Shown: positions 26,501-36,906 of the stretch, piece by piece | How positions within the stretch are numbered: the first letter of the stretch is position 1 | How the letters are laid out: every line of letters starts with the position of its first letter | Source of the DNA: Panicum virgatum | Lineage: Eukaryota > Streptophyta > Magnoliopsida > Poales > Poaceae | DNA length: 64,000 bases | Direction of reading: 5' to 3' | Assembly: GCF_016808335.1 (NCBI RefSeq) | Contig: NC_053144.1 | Coordinates: forward strand, 18,088,403 to 18,152,402 | The notes under the pieces: generated by a model | The model's database searches: none | The model's input: the letters and a program-made list of their open reading frames with translations, nothing else | What the model was told of the DNA's origin: nothing | Translations under genes and position numbers: made by a program

Positions 26501-28612
26501 AATAGATATTAATGGAGTTGGAAACTGTTTTAAGTAATTCAAAGAATGAAGAGTGCAATTGTTCATCCTGTGTCTGAAGAAATGCTCAACCTGAAATAGT
26601 TAGTAGTGGCATTAGGGACAAATTGGAAAAGAACAAAATTAACTAAATATGATCTATGAGTTTTGTTGGGGGCTCATCCCCCACAAAAAAGAAACTTATT
26701 TCTACCTCATTGTACTCACGCAGAATCCATCTTGATAAATTCGACCATCTTCGAGATGATGCTGTACTGGGGTGATTGTAGAATTCTTCAGCATGTCTCA
26801 GAAACATATATACCAATGGGAAGATGACAAGGCAGGGCGACAGGAAAAGCATTGCAATGCCCATAATTACAAGTCGCTTTTTCAAAACAGATGGGCTTGC
26901 TAGGAAGTCTTTTCTGACGCAAAATTTACTGCAAAAGAAGATGCCATGATGTTTGTGTTGAAGGAGGATCAATAGCCATTAGCCAATGTATAAAAGGTTA
27001 CAGAAAGTAAGATAACTTTTAAAAATAATAGAATCAACAAATAATGTTGAAAACTATACAGGAAGAGAAAATTTTAAAGGAACAGTTATGAGAAAGGTGC
27101 TTCATGGATAAGAACGGAAACAGGAACACCATACATTTCAGGTAGTAATAGTTGTTTCTGAGACTATTTGCAGCTACGAAATACAATAAATGAGCAGCAA
27201 GGTTTTCTTCATCTGTCATCTCTAAAATTTCAGGTAAACACTATTCTCCCTGCAATGCACATAAACTGAGGGCCACATGGAAGGGGACACGGAGTCACAG
27301 ACATTCTATTATCATATATCATAAATGGTGTTAAAGTGTCATAAGGCCTCAATTTGTCAATAGTTTAAAATGTATGACAAAATCTACTAGGACTGGTGTA
27401 CTTGCATGGAAATAGCATTCCATTATTGATGTTGCCAGTAAAATAACGTCAATTTGGCACTTGTACATACATATCCATGGCATATTAGTTCTTTTTTCAT
27501 GTCACAACTCTTACTCGTTCTCAAAAACCTGAGTTGCACTGCTTAACAAACAATTTCCGAAAACAAACACTAGCCAAAGTTTGATGGGCGCCAGAAGAAG
27601 GAACAAACTTCCTTACCTATCAAACATGCTCTGAAAGATGCACCAATTTAATGTCCACTCTAGCGCCTTTGGAAGCATCAGATGGCTTTTCCTTCCATGG
27701 AAACGGGAGCTGACTGCTGGACCAACTCCAGGCAGCCAACAGGAAAGAGAAAATGCAAAGACGCCTTTATTAACCATCCCAATCAAGTAGTTCTCTTTGC
27801 GCATTATTCTCATGATGATATCATGCTCTGAAAGATCCTTAACAACACAAAGTTGTTGTGACTTCTGGAGGAGGACAACCTTCTCAACTACTTTGGGCCA
27901 TGATATAGTTTGAATCTCCAGATCTGTGACCTTAAGTCTGCACAAAGAAGTAATGAAAACAAAATGATAAGTCAATTATTTTCTCAAAGAAATGTTTACC
28001 AATGTGTGGAAGTGGGCACATGAAATTGAAATATTACCTGTTATAGTAGAAGTCACGAACATCGAGTGTACTTCTCAATTTTACAAAGAACTTGACAAAG
28101 TTAATAATTCCATAAGTCGTCAATATAACCATTGATCCGATAGTGATCATCTTCACATATGTGAACGGAATTAGTGGGTCATTCTTGATGACATTCATTA
28201 GGTCACATGGTTTCTCCCCTATCTCAAGTGCTTCCACTCCACATTTCAAATGGGCAAGGGCATCCCAATCAACAAACAAGAAGAAAAAACCAATCGCGCA
28301 TACCATAAATGTAACATTAAGGATCTCGATTATCCATTTGGTGATGATGCATCTTAAACCCTTTGCACAGAAATATTCATACAGCCTCTCAAAGAAAATA
28401 TCCAAGTCAGGAATCAACTCAGCCTTTAAGTCCTCCCCATGGAGAACTCCTGTTGGGCTGTCACAATAAGAGCTTGGCAGTCTCCGGTAGTCCGATAATT
28501 CTACTTCAGGTGGAATTTCAGCAAGCAGATGTGTTGAAAGTGCCGGTTCTCTTCTCAATGGCCACTTCAATAATCTTATAATATTTGTGCCCTTCATAAG
28601 GAAGGACATCAT
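23524..28612 (-). CDS. ATG9: Autophagy-related protein 9 (ATG9)
   Basis: ATG9 is the only multi-spanning membrane protein of the core autophagy machinery. It is a lipid scramblase on small vesicles that seed the phagophore. Nine coding exons (minus): 28038-28612, 27617-27937, 26706-26928, 26411-26590, 26113-26319, 25333-25410, 25184-25254, 24976-25086 and 23524-24433, giving 891 aa with consistent phases, close to known plant ATG9 length. The start Met-Met-Ser matches the plant family. Recognisable blocks in order: SYCDSPTGVL near residue 50, DLDIFFERLYEYF, LCVVKDLSEHDIIMR, KENYLIGMVNKG, ALEWTLNWCIFQSMFD, FYNHPSTASSRRWSNLSRW, the conserved THYMPKRWRGKE, and YTITMLLEEMASIFITP. Hydrophobic segments fit the four-helix Apg9 core. 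The last exon encodes a long, divergent, Ser- and acidic-rich cytosolic tail, as in other plants. No frame break is visible. Confidence 0.95.
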
Positions 28613-29420
28613 ATATGGAAAAAGAACACGAGACGAGCTGAAGGCTTCCTGACCATGTCACAGCTGATCACCTGCAAGAGAAAGTTTTTTTTTGTTTTAA
28701 GTGAGTAAGTGACTCATACATTGCAACACGCATTCTGATTAAAACGCCCAACAAGAAAGTACCGCCTTCTTAAACAAGAAGAAAAACATCCAATCCAATC
28801 CAACAAACATAGTAAGGAAAAAAAACTACTCTCATCCAACAAAACATAACTGCATGAATGTTTCAAAAACTATGCTTTTGCACTTCCTGCCCAGGAAGGA
28901 TAGCAAAACTAAGTATTACTACTTGAATTTGTTTTTCTAACAATCGTGGAACCAAGACCCAATTATAGAAAATGTAAGCCCCTTCTGCTTCAAGCACTAA
29001 TTGTCAAGTGTAAACTATGCTTACTCTGTCCAAGTCCACAAAGCATCAACTCAACTCTATGTCAAAACATTATTAATTTATTTTCGAGGCTGCGTTCATA
29101 GTCAAAACTTAGCAGCTTAAAAACTAAAAACCAGTCCAAATACTGCCAACTAATCCATAGATACATACATGTAATTGGGCTGGGTCCGAGTACCAAATAC
29201 CAATACGCTTACATTAGGGTTTGGGATGCTCGGTTTCGCACGGCAGGAAGGCAAGGTAAGGGAAGGGGCTGACGTACCTTATGGATGCTCGTCGCCGGCG
29301 AAGTGCCCGGCGAAGACCTCGCGAAGGGCGGCGGCGCTCGCCCAGTCGTGCCGCAGGCCCGCAGCCCGCAGGGGAGGAGGGAGGGCGGCACGGGAGGTGA
29401 ACGGGATTACGGGAACCAGA
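28613..29420 (-). promoter_or_regulatory. ATG9 5'UTR with a probable leader intron
   Basis: A strong donor (AAG, then GTACGT on the minus strand) ends a GC-rich leader exon at about 29278. A good acceptor (CTCTTGCAG) lies at 28672, leaving a second leader exon 28613-28671 directly before the ATG. The implied intron is about 600 bp and AT-rich. A telo-box-like AAACCCTAA (minus strand, near 29214) lies inside it close to the donor. The splice model is inferred. Confidence 0.5.
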
Positions 29421-31150
29421 GGAGAAGGAATAAAAAAAACAGATTTATAACTGACCTATTTTATTCGCGTCTGTCACCGTTACGGAGCGTCGGATCGTCA
29501 TTGGATGGCTGCGATCGATTCTACGTATGTGTAAATATTGAATCGGGTCCTCCTGTGACATGTTTCAAGCCCAACAAGTGTTATCGGGCCCGCTTGTGTT
29601 GTGTGGCTTCGGCCGGCGCCCGTTAACTGTTAGCTGGTCCACGTGCTCGGCCTGTGCGCCCAATCACTTAACACTGTGGCCGAGCGACTGCACCGGTTCG
29701 TCTCCTCTTCCTTTCTTGTGTTCCGTGTCGCGATTCCAATTCTGCACTCGGACGCTTGTTTCAAACGTAAAACGAGGGAGTTCAAAAAAAAAAAAACGAG
29801 CCAGTGGTCAGACCCATCTTCCTTTTCCAATTTGTCTAGGCGCTCACGCCTCTCGGTTCCACATATGCGATCGCTTGCAACATTTCTGACAGCTGACACG
29901 CTACCTATTTTGTAGCACATATAGCTAATACACGTGATGGAACTTGAATAAGATGCAACTGGTTCTAGCTAATCATGGTAAGCTGAACGTTTCAAGTAGT
30001 GATTATTATGAATCCTTCATTAGTACGTGGGTGGTTAGAATCATTTAGCACATAGGTAGTTAAAATTATTAGCATGGATCTAAAGCTGAACGTTCCTTTT
30101 TGCCCCTTCTATTTACCCTTTCCTATATTTAACCATACATACCGACCTCTTTCATTTTGTGCTATAATTAATTTTATATGTCTGAGAACTTGTTCAAAAA
30201 TACTTATCCATACAAGTTATCCCAAGTAAGTTGTGTCTACAAGTTTTCGATTATGTTGAACAGAGAAATTATATCAAAGAAGTTGTAGTGATAAATTTGT
30301 TTAGAAAAAAATGTGTAAAAGTTGTATCTTGAAAAGGTTGTTATTACAAATTTGTCTTCAAAAGTCAGGTGTCAAAAGCTATTTTCAGAAAACTATATGC
30401 ATAAATTTTTGCTCTAAAAATATTATGTACAAAAATTATGTATATAAGATATAGTTTTCCAAAAGTGGAAAGTTACGGAAAGAAAATCTTTCCAAAAAAA
30501 AAAGGAAAGTCACGGGATGGTCGGAAATCGATCGCCAATTGTTGTGCGAGCGAGCACTCGCGGATTAGCCAGCCCCGTTCCGTGTTCGTGTAATCGCGTT
30601 GGATCAACGGGGCAGAGCTGAAGCCAGTCGAATATTTTTTTTTTCAAAACATAGCTACAGATACTCTTGTAACTAGTGGTTACAAGTTCTTTCGCTTTTT
30701 TCTTTCAAATAACACCAGAAAAAACAATGTTTATTAATCTTGATCTGAATTTGCAAAAGAAAATATACTTTTGGTAATATAAAATAGCTTATACAATCAC
30801 ATTCAACGTAACATTACTTCTTAAATATTGAAAAGCAGCGACACTTTTCCGGTTAGCACCCTTATGCCCACACATTCTGCAGTCTGCATCTAAGTACAAC
30901 ATAAAATAAACAAAAAACTGAATCATGGTAAAAAACCCTGCAAATATCCATTTGTGTTGAAGGTACTTGCTAGTTCAAACAAAGCATTAGCAAATGGTTC
31001 AGGGCGTTGTTTACTTAAGGGATGTTGAATGGAATCACAACGCACACTGACATGGTGGAATTAAAAGGGAAAAACAAAAAAAGGACTAAAACTAAATTCT
31101 CGCCGAATAAAACAAGATGCTAAAGTTCATTGCAGAACTCCAGCTCTTCC
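29421..31150. other. AT-rich intergenic region
   Basis: The left 400 bp is moderately GC-rich and probably belongs to the ATG9 promoter. From about 29950 to 31150 the sequence is AT-rich with only short frames. No recognisable gene, RNA or complete transposon is seen. Confidence 0.5.
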
Positions 31151-31153
31151 TGA

Positions 31154-31395
31154 GGCCTTGTTTAGTTGCGTAAAGATTTGGGTGTAAAACACTGTAGCAC
31201 TTTCGTTTGTATTTGATAATTATTGTCCCGCCATGGGTTAACTAGGCTCAAAAGATTCGTCTCGCAAATTACAATCTAACTGTGTAATTAGTTATTTTAT
31301 TTAGCTACATTTAATACTTCATGCATGCGTTAAAACATTCGATGTGATGTGAATCTTATAAAGTTTTGAAATTTTGAAGGGAACTAAACAGGGCC
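31154..31395. mobile_element. MITE with GGCCTTGTTTAGTT termini (Tourist/Harbinger-like)
   Basis: The 242-bp element starts GGCCTTGTTTAGTT and ends with its inverted copy AACTAAACAGGGCC (one mismatch). It is flanked on both sides by the trinucleotide TGA (31151-31153 and 31396-31398), a 3-bp target-site duplication as expected for PIF/Harbinger-type MITEs. Internal sequence has no coding capacity. Confidence 0.8.
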
Positions 31396-31689
31396 TGAGT
31401 CAGGTTCTTTCGCTTGCTTCGGACGCAAACTTCTCATGAACTATGTCATGCCAAAACTGTCCCAACCTTGCTAAACACCATCATCATTGCGACTCAAGGT
31501 CATGCAATCAGTATGCTTTATTTCAGAGTACATATGTGTGACACACCCACCGAGTTAAAACGATTAATTAAGCGTAATCGCCATCATTTAAACGCATTAG
31601 GCGCATTAGCTTAATTAAATGTAACTTGACAGGCTGTTTCCAACCTACAGGCCAATCGAAACACACCAGAAGTCTCGCACGGCGGCGAG

Positions 31690-32407
31690 CGCAGACGGTA
31701 CCAACATGATAAAATCTTACAAAAATAGTAAATAATATTAAGACTTTTACAAAACAGTTTGAAATTTAAAATTTACAAAAAAATAGCAGCGGAAGAGAAT
31801 CTGACTTGCAGAGCATTTTTATTAAATAATAGATAAAACAAACTAAATAAGTCGAGAACTACCGAGACGTGAAGACAAGACATCACATCGAGCCCACCGA
31901 TGTGAAATCTAGATAGCTCCTATACCTGAAATAGGGTAAAAAAAACCTGAGCAACTAATACTCAGCAAGACTTACCCGACTATTGGGTATACTTAGCCCA
32001 CATATCTAGACATGTAAGGCATTTAGCTAGTGGTTTGTTTTGTGGAAAAGTATCTAAAAGTGGATCCTTATTTTCAATATTTTAGCTCCAGGTTCTATAT
32101 AGATTAACTATAATCTAATATTTGCCTAAATCAATTAGAGCACACCTGGTAGAGCAAATATACTATAATTCAATATAACTAACATCATAAATGAATAATC
32201 CATGTTCCATATCATATTACTACGATGCGGTGTTGCGATCAAGGTGCTCATATCCGAGAGCGACTGACGGCGAATCGATTCGATTTAACCTTATAAGGTG
32301 GACCTAACCAACACGGCACGTAGAAGCCCCGTCGGACCACACGCACCAAACCTTCCCCTCCCCGCCTCGAACTACAAGAACTAGCCCAACGACATATAGT
32401 CAGCCGA
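31690..32407 (-). mobile_element. Antisense fragment of a related gypsy LTR
   Basis: Read on the minus strand this stretch follows the 3' half of the LTRs seen further right. It has a GTTGGTTAGGTCCACCTT block, an AAATCGAATCGATTCGCC block, then GTCGGGTAAGTCTTGCTGAG and TCACATCGGTGGGCTCGATG. The last is shared with the solo LTR near 42730. It stops exactly where the forward 5' LTR starts (32408), and no matching remainder exists beyond 48790. Left border is approximate. Upstream, 31525-31640 also looks like degraded LTR start sequence in plus orientation. Confidence 0.65.
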
Positions 32408-35400
32408 TGTAACACCCTGGTGTTAATCTTGACGCTAATATCGTGCTTAATGGCTAATTGAGGCTAATCACCGTCATTAGCGTTAATCGAGTTTGCGTGG
32501 TAAATATTGAGTTAGCCATGTTCGACCGCGTTTTTCTCGCTAATCTGAGCTCCAAATCAACTATCGCCCAAAACAAAAGTTGTAGATCTTCTCTTCCTCT
32601 ACAACTTTTATTTTGGCAAAATTTCAAGTCCCTATATCAAATTTTGAGATTCAAATGGTCAAACGCGAGTCAAAACGGTCAAAATCAAACCCTGTGCTCC
32701 ATTGTGCTCGGCGCCCATACCGCGACCGACCGCCGGCGACTCCACGCGTCGGCCGTCGGTGATCCTCGCACGCCGTGCAGACGCGTCCTTATCCGCTCGC
32801 GACGCCCATCATCCGTTCATCCTCATCCCCTTCTCCTTCCTCGCGCTCGCGAGGAGCCAAGCCGAGCAAAGCTCGCCGTCGATGTCCCTTCGGCCGAACC
32901 TCGCCGTCCCACCCCGATTCCTTGCGCCCCGACCTCCCTAGCCTCATCCCGAAGATCCACCACCCCTCCTCTAGCTCGATTGAGCCGCTCCCTGGCCGAA
33001 TCGGCCTCCAGACCGCCGGCCGCCATTGCCATCCCCATGGAGCTCCGCCCCACACGTCGAACTTCCCTCTCCGGTCTCCCTCCGCCCAAATTGAACGCGT
33101 GGTGAGCTTCCTCGCGCTCTCCTTCTCCGCCCAGACCTCTTCCCCGCTTGAATCCCCACCGCTGGCGTCGGGGTGCCGTCGCGCCGCCGTGGCCGCTCGG
33201 CCTCCGCCGCTTGCGCGTCGCGGAGCGCCCCTGCAGCGCTGCCGTGCGCCCCACCGCCGCCCGGCCACCCTGGTCGCGGCCGCGCCCCACTCCTCCGCCA
33301 CCCTGTGCCACGCTGGCCGGAATGCCAAGCGTCGCCGCCCTGCACTTGCGCGCCGCCGCCCGCCCTATGGGCGCCCTGCCCACCCTGCGCGCGCCAATGG
33401 CCGCCCTGCGCGCGCAGCGGCTCCGCAGGCCCGCCCTGGCCGCGGCTTGGCCTTGTCGCGCCGCTAGCCGGCCGCCGCCGGCGGGAGCGCCGCCGCTTTG
33501 CCTCTCCGCGCCGCCGGCCATGGCCATGGCGTGTGCAGGCGCAAAACAGAGGAGGGCTAGGCTAGGCCTTCCACTGCCATGTGGGGCCCAGCTGTCAGCC
33601 AGTTTAGGGTTTAGGGTTTTTCTTTTTTTGAGTAAATGGCTGAAATCTTCCAAAATTCGTAGAAAATCCTAGAAAAATGCTAAAAAGGAAAAACTAGTTG
33701 CATTAGCTTCGTAATTTGATGCTCTATCTGATAGAACCATGAAATGGAGAGTTTCGTTACTTTTGCTAGATGGTTTTGCTGGTTCCTGTTTAAGAGCAGT
33801 TAAAGCCTGGAACTACATTTTTCTAGTTAGAATTGAGCTTGTTTTGCTCAAATGCACCCCAGTCTTTCTTGTTGGAGACACTTCAGGCTAAAGAGAATTT
33901 GGAGCCAAAATCCCATCTCAGTACTACACCATTCCTTTGAGCCATAGTTTTGAGAGTCCTGTTTACTGGTCTTGCCTACGCTTCTATTTATGAGTACTGC
34001 ATTGTAGTGCATCATTTCATGAGTTTCATGCATGGCATATTTTATTCTCGTAGACGCTGGAACCGAAGTCGCCTATGAGCTGATTGCCGAGACGATCCAG
34101 GAGTCACCAGCAGGAGAGCAGCAGACCGAAGAGGCCGTTAATCAAGCTCCCGGAGAAATCACTTACCCTGCTGACCTGCAAGGTAAGCCCCGGAGCATAA
34201 CCCTTAATTTTAGTATTCAATATTTATTATATATTTATTGTGCATTTATGTTTCTAGGAGTTGATTGAAACCTTAGATGCATGATCCCTAGGTTTCCTTA
34301 GTCACTCTACTAGTGTACAGGTCGTTAGTGCTGCAATGCTTAATCAGGATTCGGTAGAAGTCGAGTGATTCTTGTCACTCGCGAGTTATAGGTTCTTGTT
34401 ACTCATGGCTTTATGGCTTGAGAAAAGAAAGAAAAAATGGAGACCGGGCGGAGAGGAATTTTGGTTATGGATATGAAATGTAAGGAAAGTGAGCCTCCGT
34501 TTGTGTCGATTGAGGACCGTACCATTGTTGGCACTACTGATCGAGGATTGAACAGTACTAAGCACATACCAGAAGTAGGAGGTAGTCGAAACCGGTAAGC
34601 TTTGTACCGCTTTACAACGATACTTTGAATCCCTACCTGCTACGCTGGGCGTGGGAGTTGGCGGGTGTTGGATGGATGCCGCCTTCGGGTTCTCAGAGAG
34701 TTCACCGTGAGGGGCCCAACACCTGGGTTTTAGCAGGCGCAATTCAGATGTCGTGGTAACGATGGAAACAATTTATGCGTGTGGCCCGATGGGGTTTACA
34801 TGTGTCGTGTTGGTTAGGTCCACCTTGCAAGGTTAAATCGAATCGATTCGCCATGACTCGCGGATATGAGAACCTTGATCTCTCTATCACATCGTAGTAA
34901 ATGATTGAATTGCAAATGGAAAGTTGAGAATATGAGGTATGACTGTGTTACTCTGAAAAGATAATGTGATCAACCATGCGTGCTCTAGATGTTTAGGCAA
35001 ACCTAGTCAGTATTTGTATAATAAACTTGAGCTAAAATACTGAAAGTAAGGATCCACTATTAGTAGCTTTTCAGCAAAATAACTCCAGAGCCAAAAAGCT
35101 TTGCATGTCTAGGAGTCGGCTAAGTATATACCACTAGTCAGGTAAGACTTACTGAGTATTAGTATACTCAGGGTTGTTGTTGTAACCCCTTTGAGCAGGT
35201 TGTGTCTCCGCTGACTTCAAGGAGGTCTGTGCGTCCTAGTTTGGACAACCACTTCCTCCTGGGTGGACTGTCGAGTGGGTCCCGTCTTCTCCGTGAAGGT
35301 CGGGCAGGTCGGCATCACATCGGTGGGCAGAATGTGGAGCTCACCTTTTATCGTCGTTTGCATCTACCGTATTGTATTTGGAAACCCGTTTAAAACTTCT

Positions 35401-35674
35401 GCTGTACATTTAAAAATACTGTATTTGATATATCAAACTTATCAGTAAAACTCAGTGTTGTAAATTAATTTGGTTTTGTTGTATGCTTGTATCACCTGTA
35501 CTCGTCTTCGTACGGGTCTACTAGTGCAATTGTGATCCTGGAGTACAGTAGTTTAATCGGGATTTACCCGACAGCCTGTCAGATTACACTGTTTTAAGTG
35601 CACAGTAACTTGATTAAGTATTAAGATGATGGTTAGTACACTTAAGCCGATTTAATTTAGACGGTGCTGCTACA
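32408..35674 (+). repeat. 5' LTR of the gypsy element
   Basis: It starts TGTAACACCCTGG and ends GCTGCTACA. It aligns along its length with 45633-48790. Inside are a perfect 12-bp hairpin stem (32575-32586 and 32598-32609), a very GC-rich 0.9 kb stretch (32700-33600), two telomere-type TTTAGGG units near 33603, an exon-like island at 34054-34182 and a GAGTGA/TCACTC hairpin near 34360. The long GC-rich reading frames on both strands are not conserved between LTR copies and are not taken as genes. Confidence 0.92.
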
Positions 35675-35676
35675 GC

Positions 35677-35688
35677 TGGCATCAGAGC
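35677..35688 (+). other. Primer binding site (initiator Met tRNA type)
   Basis: TGGCATCAGAGC lies two bases after the 5' LTR. It differs at one base from the usual plant site TGGTATCAGAGC, complementary to the 3' end of initiator methionine tRNA. Confidence 0.85.
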
Positions 35689-36906
35689 TAAATTGCACTG
35701 GGGGTGATTACTTGCGTGCTTAATTAAGTTAAGCAACTCTAGTTTTGCAAAATTTTCGGGCTTTTCGAAAAGTTGATGCTAGATGCGTTAAGGAATAGAA
35801 TAGATAGTTCGTATGCCCTAATTATGTGTTATAAGTTAGGTGGCAACTAAGTATCTATTTTATTCTAGCACTTTCAGCATTTACTTCTCGTTAAACCTTA
35901 CTTTTGTGCACAATGGTTATTCTGTAACGACGCATCTACGCTGAGGTAAGCAAGGTAAGCATTCTTGGTAGTCCTTAGAATAGCCCACGTGTTTCATACG
36001 TGCGCGGGTCCCGTATGTTGAGCATACGAGGAGGTGATATGACTCAATTCAAACGAGTCTGTCGCTATCTGCCGCCTGATATGGAGTGCAGATTTCTTAC
36101 CGTGTGATTGTGATCACGGCCATCTCGTAAGGCAATGTTATGAGATGAAGACTCGTTATATAGTTGGTCATAACTGTGTACCTTGGGACACGTTTACCCT
36201 TGTGTGTCCCGTAAGGCGATTTGTACGGGAAGTGAATATGTTGCCTCAGTAATGTATGCAGCGCTGCCCATTCAGCGTCGAACGTTTAGGTGCCATCTCT
36301 GTAGTGGATGGTAATGTACGTGTGAATTTGTGGGAAACTGCATATGCGTTACCCGTGTGGCGTAGGACACATGGGGGCCGTTCGTGAGTGCTGGCACGAT
36401 GGTCTAGAAGTGGTTATATATCTGTCTATTGTGTTCTGCTGCAGGTAAACTAACCACGTTGAGCGCGTTATGAAATCCTTGATCGTAGGAACGACTAGTA
36501 TATATATAGGGAGAGTACGTAATTGTGCCACTAGTCGTCTTCGTATACCATAATTGGTAATTGTTTGGGTGAGAACGATAGAACGTGCATGCATCTTGCA
36601 TATTCGAGTTGGTTGATCACCTTGTTGTTTGCGGTTGCGCCTCATCAAAAAAATTATCTTGACCGCTTCGTAGTTAATAGTTGTGCAACCTTAAGACTGC
36701 AACGTTGTAGCCAGTCGAACTACCAACCTGCTGTTCAATCCGATTAGATGCGGTTTCAACTGAAGCAAGCCATTTTGTTCTCTTGGTGAACCATATCGTG
36801 AAGGGAGCGATTCATGCTGTGTGTTCATATTAATTATGCACATTCTTTAATTGCATGGATTAGTCCCGATAGCGAAATGGCTAACCAAGGGATGATGCTT
36901 TTGTAG
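35689..36906 (+). other. Untranslated leader of the gypsy element
   Basis: This is about 1.2 kb between the primer binding site and the gag ATG at 36907. No long open frame is present. It presumably holds packaging and dimerisation signals, which cannot be recognised by eye. Confidence 0.6.

Noticed and set aside
32458..33672. Many long GC-rich frames on both strands of the 5' LTR (and at 45838-46879 in the 3' LTR)
   Set aside because: High GC removes stop codons by chance. The frames overlap each other on both strands, are Ala, Arg and Pro rich, and are broken by indels between the two LTRs.
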